From CAWAND01 sp963727915 (GTDB lineage Bacteria; Chloroflexota; Anaerolineae; Anaerolineales; E44-bin32): a DNA stretch of 64,000 bases. Position numbers and translations under genes: made by a program. Position 1 is the first letter of the stretch. Each line of letters opens with the position of its first letter. Under the pieces are notes generated by a model. That model made no database searches, had not been told where the DNA came from, and worked only from the letters and a program-made list of their open reading frames with translations. Below are positions 1 through 8,976 of the stretch, piece by piece. The stretch is taken from contig CAVSID010000003.1 of assembly GCA_963727915.1 (NCBI GenBank), positions 62,001 through 126,000 of the forward strand, read 5' to 3'.

Positions 1-455
1 GGCCGGTAGGTCGCCTGCCAGCGGACAAGGGCCCGACGCGCCCAGCGGGTCCGCCGCAGCAGACCGATCGCCAGCCAGGCGAGGGGCATCAACATCCGGC
101 GCCGGTTGGCCTGTTCGGCCGCCACCTGGTCGATGTAGCTGTCCATGGCCTCGGTGTTGATCCGGCGAGAGCCGCCAACCCGTCGCAGAAAGTCGAGCCA
201 CCACTGGCGCTCAGGATCTACAGTTTCGACGTAGGATTTGGCCCGGTCGAGGCGCAGACCCTCGACAATCAGCCCTGGGCGCCCGAAACGCTCTTCTACC
301 GTCGGGACCAGGCTGTCTTCGGTGAGCAGCACGACGCGGGCACCGCCGGCAATAAGGTACGGGACGACATCGGTCTGCAGGAAGTAGACGATCGCCAAAC
401 CGTGGTCGGCACTGATGAAGATGGTGGGAGCGTCTGTGTCCGTGGGGGTGGTCAT
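1..455 (-). CDS. Unrecognised protein of the polysaccharide cluster, N-terminal part (runs off the left edge)
   Basis: About 151 codons are visible from an ATG at 455-453; the rest lies outside the window. The start sits only a few bases after the stop of the upstream glycosyltransferase, so the two are probably co-transcribed. The first 60 residues alternate hydrophobic strands and helices (TIFISADHG, then GGARVVLLTED), which resembles the N-terminal Rossmann half of a GT-B glycosyltransferase. They are followed by an Arg/Trp-rich stretch that includes MPLAWLAIGLLRR. No diagnostic motif is present, so a glycosyltransferase role is inferred mainly from the neighbours. The frame is open without interruption to the window edge. 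Confidence 0.55.
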   Translation of the reverse strand, partial: MTTPTDTDAPTIFISADHGLAIVYFLQTDVVPYLIAGGARVVLLTEDSLVPTVEERFGRPGLIVEGLRLDRAKSYVETVDPERQWWLDFLRRVGGSRRINTEAMDSYIDQVAAEQANRRRMLMPLAWLAIGLLRRTRWARRALVRWQATYR

Positions 456-463
456 CAGATGCG

Positions 464-1436
464 CTAGTCCACAAAATACCAGCGGAAGACGCGGTCGTAG
501 AAGCCGAGCAGCACCCGGCGCACGAGCCCAATTTCAAGCAGTCGGCGCCAGAGGCCGACACGCCGTCTCCGCGCTTGCCTCTCGCCCTTCTGCGGGATCG
601 GGTTGAGGGTGTTGCTCATGTTCATGGCCAACGGGCGCGCCGTCATGAGCCGCAGGTAGCCCTCAGCGTCCATGCGGCGATCCAGATCCCGCACCTGACC
701 CATCGGGCGGTCCATGTCGAAGGGAACGAACTCCCGCAGCACCGAGGTGTGGGCCACAAACTGCCAGTGAGACGCGCCCACGAAGGCAGGCGTATCCCGG
801 TAGGTGAGGCGGATATCTTCAGTGGCCTCGTAGCGGGCGCGGATGTCATCCTCATCCTGGCCCAGGCTTAGATCGAACGCCCGGAAGTCCGCCCAGGGGA
901 TCAAACCGCCGCGTTCTACCTTTACCTCCGCCTGGGACTCGGCCCAGGCCAGCGTGGCGACGAAGAATTCGGGCGGCGTGCGGAACGGGCGGCTGGTGAC
1001 CATGCCCACATTGGGATAGGTCTCCAGGATTTCCAGCGAGTTCTTCCAGCCATCCGGGACTGAATTCGGCGTCGCTGTCGGTGTACGCGAGGATATCGCC
1101 CGGCGCCGAAGCGAAGATCTGATTCCAGGCGCCCCCCTTCCCCAAGTTCTTCTCCGAAAGCATCAAGTACTGGATGTGCCCGTCTTGCTGGGCCTGCAGC
1201 AGATAGGCCACAGTCTCCGGTCCGCTGCCGTTGTCGAACACCATCAAATCATGCGCCGGTTCGGTGTTGGCCCACAAGCTGTTCAAACAAACCTTGAGCA
1301 CATCCAGCGCCTGGGCGTGAAATCCCTTGAGGGCCGGGATGCAGGTCAGGACGGCGACCGTGATCCGCTCTGGGCGGGCGACCCCCTGAATGAATTTGGC
1401 CGGGTTTTGTCCCACGCGCAAGGTCAGCGCTCCCAT
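464..1436 (-). CDS. Glycosyltransferase family 2 (one frameshift)
   Basis: A cytoplasmic GT-A sugar transferase expected to act on the lipid-linked glycan made by this locus. The N-terminal part reads ITVAVLTCIPALKG, then the nucleotide-binding DNGSG, then TDSDAEF, which is the DxD-type metal site of GT2 enzymes. After about residue 125 the frame breaks near 1055-1060 and conserved sequence resumes as SLEILETYPNVGMVTSRPF in the next frame. It ends at TAG 466-464. With the frame repaired the protein is about 323 residues, normal for a GT2. ATG 1436 is the first plausible start after the upstream gene ends at 1458. Donor and acceptor cannot be read from sequence. Confidence 0.82.
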
Positions 1437-1457
1437 TCTCCGGTTGAGAGGGGCCGG

Positions 1458-2233
1458 CTATCGCCGGCGCTCATCGATGCTCTTCAAGGGCTTGTGTCGG
1501 ACAGCGGCGTTCATGGCCGCCAGATCCGGGCGGCTGCGGACGAGAGCAAGGATGTCCCGCCAGCCGAAGGTCACATCCGGGGCAAAGTGCGAGAACACTG
1601 CCCGAATGAACGCCAGATCCTCCGGCGTATCGACCGTCCAGCGATAGCCTCCGAAGATCCTCATCGTTTCGCACGTGCAGCACGCGGAACCTTCCCGGCG
1701 GGTCGTAAAGGTAGGGCATTACGTGCTCCCGCTGATAAGGTTGGTCCGCTTTCTTCCAGGCGGCATCCAGGGCGGCGAAGCTGCACACCTCGGTGTCCAG
1801 CCCAATGGGGAAGGTGCGGTCGTCCACGAACCGGTTGAGCGCCAGGTCCACCGGCGGCTCGCTGTCCAAGAACGCGTGCACGGTCTGGTCGATGACTTCC
1901 GGGTCAATCACGGGGCAGTCACCGGTGATCCGCACAACCACATCGGCATCGTGTTCGGCGGCGGCAGCATGCACACGATCGAGAACATCCACCGGGTCAC
2001 CCCGGAAGCAGGCCAGTCCTTCCGATAGGCACAAGGCCTCCACGGGATCGTCCTTCTCGGAGGTAGTGGTGGCCACGACCGTCTCATCCACAGTTTTGGC
2101 CCTGCTGCACGCGCCGCACAACGTGCAGGAGCATCGGCTCTCCCTGGATATCCGCCAACACCTTCCCCGGCAGGCGAGATGATTCCATGCGAGCCTGCAC
2201 GATCCCGACAATGCGCTGATCAGATCGCTGCAT
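1458..2233 (-). CDS. SpsF/NeuA-like cytidylyltransferase (two frameshifts)
   Basis: A nucleotidyltransferase of the SpsF/CMP-sugar type. The start ATG 2233 opens with IVGIVQARMESSRLPGKVL, the nucleotide-binding signature of CMP-nonulosonate and SpsF cytidylyltransferases. The middle holds VVVRITGDCPVIDPEVID and the C-terminus has YRWTVDTPEDL, the typical SpsF end motif. Frames change near 2095 and near 1665. Its neighbours are a NeuB-family synthase and PseB, so it probably activates the nonulosonic acid with CTP; an SpsF-type role in another modification is the alternative. The repaired length is about 258 residues. It ends 21 bases before the next gene in the operon. Confidence 0.8.
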
Positions 2234-2238
2234 GCCGC

Positions 2239-3348
2239 TTAGCCCCTTCCCGCCCGCGCCAAATCGTAGGCTTCGAGCAGGTGCCAGAAATTCACCGGCC
2301 AGTTGGCTCTTTCCTCAGCCAGCTCCCGGGATCGGCGCCCCACGGCCTCAAAATCGGCCCGTCGCTGGGCGGCCTGCAGGATACTGCTCGCCAGGGCGTC
2401 GGGCTTTCCATCTTCAAACCACCAGCCTTGCTCCCCTGGAGTTACCCATTCTCGGTTGCCAGGGATATCAGAAACCAGGGCCGGGAGCCCGGCCGCCATG
2501 GCCTCCATCAAAGAGACAGAGCTGCCGTCGCTGTGGGAGGCGGACACGTACAGATCTGCGGCGCGGTAGAAGTCAGGCAGGGCGTCGTTTTGTACTTGGC
2601 CCCCAAAATGGACCTTGTCAACCAGTCCAGCAGCTTCGATCCGGGCGCGCAGTCGGTCCGCCTGGGAACCATTCCCCAACAAGATCAAGCGCAGTTGGGG
2701 CAGCTTCTCGGAAGCTCGAATGAAGGCCTCCACGACGATGTCGACGCCATACTGGGGTTCCCAGGCTCGGTTGGAAAGGAGCACAAGGTCTGATTGCCAG
2801 CCGAGCCCCCGCCGCAGACCATCCGCTTGGCCGGGCGAGAACTTAGCCAGATCGACGCCCCACGGGAAGACGACAATTCGGTCGGGCGCCATCCCGAGAT
2901 CCTCCCCAGCCTTGCGCACTGCCTGGCAGTCGCATACCAGCACATCACTGCGCTTCAATGTGAACTCGGCGGCAGCCCGGCCTAGGCCACGGCGAGCTCC
3001 GACCAGCAGGTCGGAACCCCAGGACATCGTCACCAGCGGGTGGTACCCGACGGCGGCGACCAGCCCGGCGGGAAGCTGGACCGGCCCGGCGTGAACCAGA
3101 TCGGGTTTCAAGCGGTCCAGCAGCGACTGCAGAAAGATCAGGGACCGGGGGATGTCGATCCAACGAAACGGCCGGCCCGGGGACCACCAATCGATTTCTT
3201 CGACGCCCTCTGGCAGCGGCCTGTTCTCTCGTCCAAGGCCCTTGTCCTCGAGCCTCAGGTACAGGATCTCATGCGTGGTCCCAGACAGGGCGCTCAAGAA
3301 ACGGAAATCGTGGGGCGAGTAGTCCCGCGAGAAGTAGAGAATCCGCAC
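2239..3348 (-). CDS. Glycosyltransferase family 4
   Basis: Intact 369-residue GT-B retaining glycosyltransferase. The N-terminal domain starts MRILYFSRDYSPHDFRFL and the C-terminal donor-binding domain carries VVFPWGVDLAKFSPGQ, LILLGNGSQADRLR and the GT4 signature SDGSSVSLMEAMAAGLPAL, which supplies the EX7E-type nucleotide-sugar contact. Soluble, with no signal peptide. It lies between the NeuB-family gene (which ends at the base where this one starts) and the cytidylyltransferase, so all three are read from one transcript. It probably adds one sugar of the exported glycan; the sugar is unknown. Confidence 0.9.
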   Translation of the reverse strand: MRILYFSRDYSPHDFRFLSALSGTTHEILYLRLEDKGLGRENRPLPEGVEEIDWWSPGRPFRWIDIPRSLIFLQSLLDRLKPDLVHAGPVQLPAGLVAAVGYHPLVTMSWGSDLLVGARRGLGRAAAEFTLKRSDVLVCDCQAVRKAGEDLGMAPDRIVVFPWGVDLAKFSPGQADGLRRGLGWQSDLVLLSNRAWEPQYGVDIVVEAFIRASEKLPQLRLILLGNGSQADRLRARIEAAGLVDKVHFGGQVQNDALPDFYRAADLYVSASHSDGSSVSLMEAMAAGLPALVSDIPGNREWVTPGEQGWWFEDGKPDALASSILQAAQRRADFEAVGRRSRELAEERANWPVNFWHLLEAYDLARAGRG

Positions 3349-4419
3349 TCAGGCCCCCAGACTCGTCCAGCGCAGGGCTTCTCCGGCCGGGATATCAAGC
3401 TCGGCGACTGTGCCCAGCACCGCCGGCAGGTCGTAGGGCATGACTGCCCCTGGGGAGGCCGGTCGAAGCACCTTGATCATGTCCCGCGTCAAACGCTCGC
3501 CAGCCTGAATGTCCCTGGCCGCCCTGAGACATCGGCGCTGAATGACGACCGTCTCTAGCTCGTTGCCGGCCACGAACTTCTGCGACGAGCCCAGGGCGCG
3601 CTCGAGCTCACGCGTGCGGTCCACCATCTCCCGCCAGGTGGTGGGGTTCATGGCGAATGGGTGGTCGGGCCCTTGGCGATGGTTGTCATCGGTGAAGTGC
3701 TTCTCAACCACGCGCGCACCCAAGGCGACGGCGCCCAGCACAGTGGCGTGCCCCGGCGTGTGGTCGGACAGGCCAAGGACGACGTCAGGGTACATGGCAG
3801 CGTAGGTCTTGAGCACATTGAGGTGGACGTGATCGAAGTTGTCGGTGCTCCCGGTGTAGTTGGTGTTGCACTGGAGCAGCACAAGCTGGGGGTTGACCGC
3901 CAGGACCGTGTCCACGGCGCGCTGGACATCACCGATGTTCGATGCCCCGGTGGCCAGCAGGACAGGCTTCCCCTTGGAGGCAATCCGGTCAATGATCTCG
4001 ACCCAGGTGATGTCCCCCGACCCGATCTTAATGGCGGGGAAGTAGGCTTCCAACTCGTCCACGGCCTCGAAGTCGTACGGCGATGAGAAGTAGTGGATGC
4101 CGGCGTCGTCACACGTCTCACCCAGCTCCGGCGTCCACTCGAAGGGGATCGAAGCCCCCTGATACACCTCGAAGACCGACTGCTTCCACTTGGCCTGGTG
4201 CGAGACCTGCGAGTTCATGTGGGTGAAGCCGTAGTCGCTGACGATCTCGGGCGCTCTGAAGTTCTGAAACTTGGCAGCATCGGCCCCGGCCTCGGCCACC
4301 AAATAGATCAGATCCTTGGCCCGCTCGAGGTCGCCGTCATGGTTGGCGCCAATGTCGGCGATGAAATAGGTCGGATGATCACGGCCAATGGCGCGTTCGG
4401 CGATGTGGATGTCTTTCAT
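3349..4419 (-). CDS. neuB: NeuB-family nonulosonic acid synthase (PseI/LegI/NeuB type)
   Basis: Condenses phosphoenolpyruvate with a 6-deoxy-hexosamine or ManNAc-type sugar to give a nine-carbon acid. The TIM barrel starts with YFIADIGANHDGDLERAKDL and contains KFQNFRAPEIVS, KIGSGDITW, LLATGASNIGDV, LLQCNTNYTG and LSDHTPGHATVLGAVALGA, then the metal-binding EKHFTDD. The last 60 residues form the antifreeze-like SAF domain (GERLTRDMIKVLRP). The 356 residues are normal for the family. ATG 4419 is chosen because the conserved N-terminus starts there. With pseB nearby, pseudaminic or a related acid is more likely than sialic acid, but pseC, pseH and pseG are not in the window. Confidence 0.9.
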   Translation of the reverse strand: MKDIHIAERAIGRDHPTYFIADIGANHDGDLERAKDLIYLVAEAGADAAKFQNFRAPEIVSDYGFTHMNSQVSHQAKWKQSVFEVYQGASIPFEWTPELGETCDDAGIHYFSSPYDFEAVDELEAYFPAIKIGSGDITWVEIIDRIASKGKPVLLATGASNIGDVQRAVDTVLAVNPQLVLLQCNTNYTGSTDNFDHVHLNVLKTYAAMYPDVVLGLSDHTPGHATVLGAVALGARVVEKHFTDDNHRQGPDHPFAMNPTTWREMVDRTRELERALGSSQKFVAGNELETVVIQRRCLRAARDIQAGERLTRDMIKVLRPASPGAVMPYDLPAVLGTVAELDIPAGEALRWTSLGA

Positions 4420-4480
4420 GTCGGTGCTCCTCGCGCTCGGATCGCTCTCTGGTCGACGCCGTCTGTTTGGATAGCTGCGT

Positions 4481-5416
4481 TCATGTCTCTTCGGCCTCAA
4501 CACGGGCCATGGCTTCGATCTCCGAACGGCGGCCGTCGGCGGCCATCGCCTTGAGCCTGCCCATGCCCTCATCGATCGTCGGCAGTGGGGATTCGAGCAC
4601 TCGTTCGATACGGCTCGAGTCGAGACAGAGAGCCCTTGTGCGGGCCGCCCCCAGGGCCCCATCGGCCACCGCGGCCGGTTGGATCAAGCTTTCGTCCAGA
4701 CCGAACGCCTGGGCCAGCTTGACACCGAACTCGTACTTGCTCAGGCAGGTGCGGCCGCCAAGGTTGAAGATGCCCCCCAATCCAGAGTCCAGCAGGTGCC
4801 ACAGCCAGCCGGCCAAGTCGTTGGCCAGGATCGGGCTGAAGGTCACATCGGTGAACCCGCGACAGGGTCGTGCATTCTCCAGCTGGTCGAGGAACCAGGC
4901 CGCCAGACCCCGACCGGCGTAGGCGCTCCAGGCGAAGAGATTGGTCCGCACCACGGCGGCGCCCGGATAGGCCTTCATCGCGGCCCATTCGCCTTCGAGT
5001 TTGGTGCGGCCGTAGACGTTCATCGGCGAAGGCGTCTCGTCTTCCGCATGGGGCGATCGGCCGTCCCCATACACGGCGTCGGTGGAGATGTGAACCAGGC
5101 GCGCCCCGACGGCATAGGCAGCGCTTGCCACGGCGCCGGCCATATCCCGGTTGAGCCTGGTCGCCCAATCGGTCTCGCGCTCACATCGGTCCACATCGGT
5201 GGCGGCTGCACAGTGGACCACCCAATGCGGAGCCAGATCGGCGAAGAGTTCATCCGCCACACCTGGCTGCGATAGGTCGGCGCTCACAGCGCGCACACCT
5301 CGCCTGGCAATCGGATGGCGCTGGAAGACGGCGATCAGCTCGTCATCGGGCCGGGCCGAGAACACCAGATTGGCGCCCAGCAGACCACTGGCCCCGGTGA
5401 TCAGGACGCGCGCCAT
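4481..5416 (-). CDS. RmlD-like NAD(P)-dependent sugar-nucleotide reductase (extended SDR)
   Basis: 311-residue extended short-chain dehydrogenase. It opens with VLITGASGLLGANLV, the Rossmann GxxGxxG motif; the active site shows HISTDAVYGDG and the Tyr-Lys pair in YGRTKLEGE. The later part has the RmlD substrate-binding character (TFSPILANDLAGWLWHLL, then IFNLGG). RmlD reduces dTDP-4-keto-rhamnose, but no RmlA/B/C is encoded here. The position between pseB and the NeuB-family gene suggests reduction of a keto-sugar in the nonulosonate branch or of another deoxysugar. Intact frame; ends 3 bases after the preceding gene's stop region. Confidence 0.82.
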   Translation of the reverse strand: MARVLITGASGLLGANLVFSARPDDELIAVFQRHPIARRGVRAVSADLSQPGVADELFADLAPHWVVHCAAATDVDRCERETDWATRLNRDMAGAVASAAYAVGARLVHISTDAVYGDGRSPHAEDETPSPMNVYGRTKLEGEWAAMKAYPGAAVVRTNLFAWSAYAGRGLAAWFLDQLENARPCRGFTDVTFSPILANDLAGWLWHLLDSGLGGIFNLGGRTCLSKYEFGVKLAQAFGLDESLIQPAAVADGALGAARTRALCLDSSRIERVLESPLPTIDEGMGRLKAMAADGRRSEIEAMARVEAEET

Positions 5417-5419
5417 GGG

Positions 5420-6424
5420 CTAGGTCCCCGCCCGCTCGCGGTCACCGGCCTCGGGACCAATGAGGCCTTTGAGTTCATCAACGGTGAGCCAGGCCTGGTT
5501 GGTGTCGCTCGCGTAGCGGAAGCCCTCGCTTGGCCGCCGGCCCTCCTCTTCCCAGCCGTGTCCGAACCACAACGCGCCCGGCGGCTCCACCACGAACATG
5601 TCGTCCAGCTCGAGCGTATGCCGCGACTCGTCTTCCGAGATCAGCACCTCATGCAGCTTTTCCCCCGGCCGGATGCCGATGAACTCGAGCTCAGCCTCGG
5701 GGGCGATGGCCTTGGCCAGATCGACGACCCGCATGCTGGGAATCTTGGGAACGAACACCTCCCCGCCCTGCATGCGCTCGATGGCGCCAACCGTAAAGTG
5801 CACCCCTTGCTCGATGGCCAACCAGAAACGGGTCATGCGCTCGTCGGTGATCGTGATGCGGCCATCCGCGCGCTGCCTCCGGAACACCGGCACGACGCTG
5901 CCTCGACTCCCGAGAACATTGCCGTACCGGACGCAGGCGAAGCGCGTCCCGGTGCCGCCAGCGTAGGCATTCGACTGGACGAACAATTTCTCGGCGGCGA
6001 GTTTGGTGGCGCCGTACAGGTTGATCGGGTTCACCGCCTTGTCCGTGCTCAAAGCCATCACGCGTTCGACACCGGTGTCCAGCGCGGCTTCCACCACATT
6101 GCGGGCGCCCATGATGTTGGTCATGATGGCTTCGATCGGGTTGTACTCGCAGGCCGGAACTTGCTTCAGCGCTGCGGCATGAACCACGATGTCCACATCG
6201 TGCATCGCCCGGCGCAAGCGAAGTCGATCACGCACGTCTCCGATGAAATAGCGGAGAGTCGGGTCTTCAAAGCCGGAGGCGCGCATTTCGTACTGCTTGA
6301 GTTCGTCCCGGCTGAAGACGATGATCTTCCCCGGATGGTGATCGGCCAGCATCACTTCGACGAATTTGCGCCCGAAGGATCCGGTGCCGCCGGTGACAAG
6401 AACGGTTTTGTCCTTCCAGTCCAT
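5420..6424 (-). CDS. pseB: UDP-N-acetylglucosamine 4,6-dehydratase (inverting), PseB type
   Basis: First enzyme of the pseudaminic acid pathway; it converts UDP-GlcNAc to a 4-keto-6-deoxy sugar with C5 inversion. The 334 residues match the family. It reads VLVTGGTGSFGRKFVEVML at the NAD site, then FSRDELKQYEM, VHAAALKQVPACEYNP, and the active site STDKAVNPINLYGATKLAAE with its YxxxK pair. The FSRDELKQ and AALKQVP strings distinguish PseB/CapD-like soluble dehydratases from RmlB. It starts directly after the methyltransferase stop and is followed 3 bases later by the SDR gene. Intact. Confidence 0.93.
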   Translation of the reverse strand: MDWKDKTVLVTGGTGSFGRKFVEVMLADHHPGKIIVFSRDELKQYEMRASGFEDPTLRYFIGDVRDRLRLRRAMHDVDIVVHAAALKQVPACEYNPIEAIMTNIMGARNVVEAALDTGVERVMALSTDKAVNPINLYGATKLAAEKLFVQSNAYAGGTGTRFACVRYGNVLGSRGSVVPVFRRQRADGRITITDERMTRFWLAIEQGVHFTVGAIERMQGGEVFVPKIPSMRVVDLAKAIAPEAELEFIGIRPGEKLHEVLISEDESRHTLELDDMFVVEPPGALWFGHGWEEEGRRPSEGFRYASDTNQAWLTVDELKGLIGPEAGDRERAGT

Positions 6425-7336
6425 TTAGGCTGACCTCTCTCGAGTGGATGCGGGTTCCGGCTCGGCGTGGAACACGAGCATCGGGTACTGTCCGATCCGG
6501 CCGAACATGTGTGGCGCTAAGTTTTCCAGGGCGAAGAGCAGCCGGAGCAGTTGCTTTCCCAGCAAGGGACGAAAGATGAATGCGCGCAAGAAGGACGTGC
6601 TGACGCATCGCCAGACCAGAATCTCGAATCCAGGAAATCCGCCCAGGTTGTCACGCATCCAGCGGTAGCTGTGCTTGAAGGTGAACGTGCCAGCGGTCCG
6701 AATCAGCTGCTCGGCGTCTTCCGTCGGCCGGTCAATGGCTCCCGTGGGCGACGTGTCGCGGCCCGCGAAACGCCGATAAACGCGGGCCAGGGCGTTCATG
6801 GTAACGATGAACGGCCGGGCGACTTTCATCAGGGAGCTCTGAGACCCCCAGCTATAGACGATCACGGCGTGTGCGCCCGGTGTGAGGCACCGCAGAAAGC
6901 CTCGAAATGCGGTCAGGTGCTCGTTGGCCGGGAGGTGATGGACCGTGTGCAGAGAGACCAGGCCGTCCATCGACCCCGGCTTGAGGGGCAAGTGCGCCAC
7001 ATCGGCGACGACGTACAGGCCATGGTCCGCAATTCGCTGCCGCGCGGCCACCAAGGCCGTGTGTGAAATGTCAATGCAAACGCGGCGCTGGTAGCCTTCG
7101 GAATACGCTAAGTACTCCGGGTACTGGATCGGACCTGAGCCAGCATCCAGCAGGAACCTGCCATGCGGTGCCAGATGGTCGAGCACCCGCAGGTGGCATC
7201 GATGGAGGTACTCCTGAGACACCGGACGCAAATCCTCGTAGCGCGCGTTCTGGTACAGGCCCTCCCCGATCGGCTGCCAGCCGACGGAATCATAAAAGGC
7301 GCGCACCTCTTGTTTGACGTCTTCGGACCGGCTCAT
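6425..7336 (-). CDS. SAM-dependent class I methyltransferase
   Basis: 303 residues. The SAM-binding motif I is FLLDAGSGPIQYPEYL (about residues 66-81), followed by VCIDISHTALVAARQR and VADVAHLPLKPGSMDGLVSLHTVHHLP, the classic motif II/III order of small-molecule methyltransferases. The start ATG at 7336-7334 overlaps the stop of the upstream gene as ATGA, so the two are translationally coupled. The context points to a sugar O- or N-methyltransferase, or to a chain-terminating methyltransferase for the Wzm/Wzt exporter, which often needs a terminal modification. That last role is inference. Confidence 0.85.
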   Translation of the reverse strand: MSRSEDVKQEVRAFYDSVGWQPIGEGLYQNARYEDLRPVSQEYLHRCHLRVLDHLAPHGRFLLDAGSGPIQYPEYLAYSEGYQRRVCIDISHTALVAARQRIADHGLYVVADVAHLPLKPGSMDGLVSLHTVHHLPANEHLTAFRGFLRCLTPGAHAVIVYSWGSQSSLMKVARPFIVTMNALARVYRRFAGRDTSPTGAIDRPTEDAEQLIRTAGTFTFKHSYRWMRDNLGGFPGFEILVWRCVSTSFLRAFIFRPLLGKQLLRLLFALENLAPHMFGRIGQYPMLVFHAEPEPASTRERSA

Positions 7337-8976
7337 GCCGCCTCCGAAATGGGGGCCGCTTGGCGGGCAGCCCAATCGACGGGCACGCCGCTCAAGGCGT
7401 TGAGCGTTTCGGCATAGCGACGGCGATGTTCGGGCCGAACAGCTGTCTCCAGAGGAACCTCGGCCAGGTCTTCCCACAAGGAAACGATATGCCACGGGTA
7501 GGCAAATGGAAACTCGAAGAAGAAGCGATAGGCGTAGCGGATAGCGGTCTCGATCTGATCCGGTGGCAGACGCCTGCCGAGCGGCTCAGCCACCAATCGA
7601 TCGATGGCCTCGAAGTAAGCCGGCATGCTCTCGGGGTCACAGGTGAAGCCCTTGCAGCGGTAGTGCGTATCCCCGGCGACCACAACGGGAACTCCGGCCA
7701 TGGCCATTTCCATGCCGACAGTGGTCGTGTAGACCAGTCCGACATGGGCCAGATCGATCAGGTCGTACGTGTTGACCTCCGATTCGGGGGGCACCAGCAC
7801 CACCCTCTCGGCCAGATCAGGCAAGGAATTGTGAAGAATTTCACGAGATGGATGCCCCGCGCCGAGCAGCTCCCCGGGATGGACGCGCACCACAAGTTGG
7901 CAATCCTCTCGTCCGGCCAAGTGGGCGGCGGTCTTCACCAGCCAGTCGGCCATGCCCTCGGTGAAGAGCTGGCGATCCAAGGCCAGACTGTCGCCGACGA
8001 CGTTGGTGCACAGAAGCACCAGCTTCTTGTTTTCGGGGAGGCCCAGCTTCTCTCGTGCCGCTCGAGCGCCCTGGGATTCCCCCGCCTGCCACTGGCGCGT
8101 GAACTGCGCCCATGCCTGGCCGCCGCGTCGGGCTTGATACAGGGTTTCCAGGGCGGCCAATTCGCCGGCCTCCAAGGCCATCGCCCCGCGCGCCGTCCAC
8201 AAGGCCTCGGACCGCAGCCGCATCACCTCATCGTTCTGGGCGAGCCACATGCGCCCCCGCTGCTCGCCGAACTCGTAGGTCACTGCTGTTTGTCCCTCCG
8301 CCTTCACCGTCCGATAGGCAGCGCCAAACTCGAGAATGCTGCCGTTGGGGATCACAACCAAATCGTAGGCCGTCCCACGCAGCAGTCGCCGTAACGCCCG
8401 CGCCGCCGTCCGGTTTCGTTCGAGTCGGAGGTGGAAGAGGCGTGCGGCTTCCGGCTCCCCGGAGAGATCCATCGCCTCGCGCTGAAGCGTGTACTGGGTG
8501 TCAAGTTCGGCCTGACGACGGATGGACGCCTCCATGTCGGAAGTGAGCGGCGCCTTCGGGGCGGCGGTCAGGTCGGTCAGCGTCATCATTTCGCTCAGGG
8601 GCTGCAGTGTCCGGCGCAAATATGCCTGCTGGCGGCGAAGATCGAAGCGGCCCACCGGCTCGACCCACCGGCGGTAGGGCACATAGGCCAGATCAACCCT
8701 GTGGCCATCAGCGGTCAGCAGCAGCCCCATGGCCACCAGATGTTCAACCCACCATTGGAGGCCCCCCACCAGGAGGATCCGGCGGCCAGGCGACGGGGAT
8801 TCGGTCCCCGCCAGAACCGATCGGACGGCCCGCAACCAGCCAGGCAGGCGGCCCGCCAAGCGATCGAGTTCATAGCCGCCTGCGGGCGGCTTTCCCTCTC
8901 CCAGCCAGGACTGGTAGGCCTCGGCTGTCCACGGGATGCGACCCAACAAGGCCTTGAACGTAGACGCCGAACTCAT
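7333..8976 (-). CDS. Large capsule-biosynthesis-like glycosyltransferase
   Basis: 547 residues from ATG 8976, which overlaps the stop of the Wzt gene as ATGA. The C-terminal half resembles the GT-B fold of capsule polysaccharide (KpsC/KpsS-like) proteins: KLVLLCTNVVGDS, CQLVVRVHPGELLG, then YDLIDLAHVGLVYTTTVGMEMAMAGVPVVVAGDTHY, which occupies the donor-binding position. The N-terminal half has a helix-rich segment and AYDLVVIPNGSILEFGAAYR. Frame intact. The exact family is uncertain. One copy of the window-wide 18-bp palindrome (7829-7846) lies inside this coding sequence. Confidence 0.72.
   Translation of the reverse strand: MSSASTFKALLGRIPWTAEAYQSWLGEGKPPAGGYELDRLAGRLPGWLRAVRSVLAGTESPSPGRRILLVGGLQWWVEHLVAMGLLLTADGHRVDLAYVPYRRWVEPVGRFDLRRQQAYLRRTLQPLSEMMTLTDLTAAPKAPLTSDMEASIRRQAELDTQYTLQREAMDLSGEPEAARLFHLRLERNRTAARALRRLLRGTAYDLVVIPNGSILEFGAAYRTVKAEGQTAVTYEFGEQRGRMWLAQNDEVMRLRSEALWTARGAMALEAGELAALETLYQARRGGQAWAQFTRQWQAGESQGARAAREKLGLPENKKLVLLCTNVVGDSLALDRQLFTEGMADWLVKTAAHLAGREDCQLVVRVHPGELLGAGHPSREILHNSLPDLAERVVLVPPESEVNTYDLIDLAHVGLVYTTTVGMEMAMAGVPVVVAGDTHYRCKGFTCDPESMPAYFEAIDRLVAEPLGRRLPPDQIETAIRYAYRFFFEFPFAYPWHIVSLWEDLAEVPLETAVRPEHRRRYAETLNALSGVPVDWAARQAAPISEAA
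7829..7846. repeat. Dispersed palindrome TTGTGA-N6-TCACGA (copy 1, inside a coding sequence)
   Basis: The sequence is TTGTGAAGAATTTCACGA, an inverted repeat with 5-bp arms TTGTG/CACGA (one mismatch to the perfect arm). The identical 18-mer occurs at 21026-21043. On the minus strand it encodes Glu-Ile-Leu-His within the glycosyltransferase. It is AT-rich compared with its surroundings. See the finding on this element. Confidence 0.6.

Noticed and set aside
5315..6433. A 372-codon plus-strand open frame opposite pseB.
   Set aside because: pseB on the other strand has every family motif; the plus-strand frame does not resemble any family.
7360..8394. A 344-codon plus-strand open frame opposite the capsule-like glycosyltransferase.
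   Set aside because: No motif, antisense to an intact gene, amino-acid composition typical of a shadow frame.
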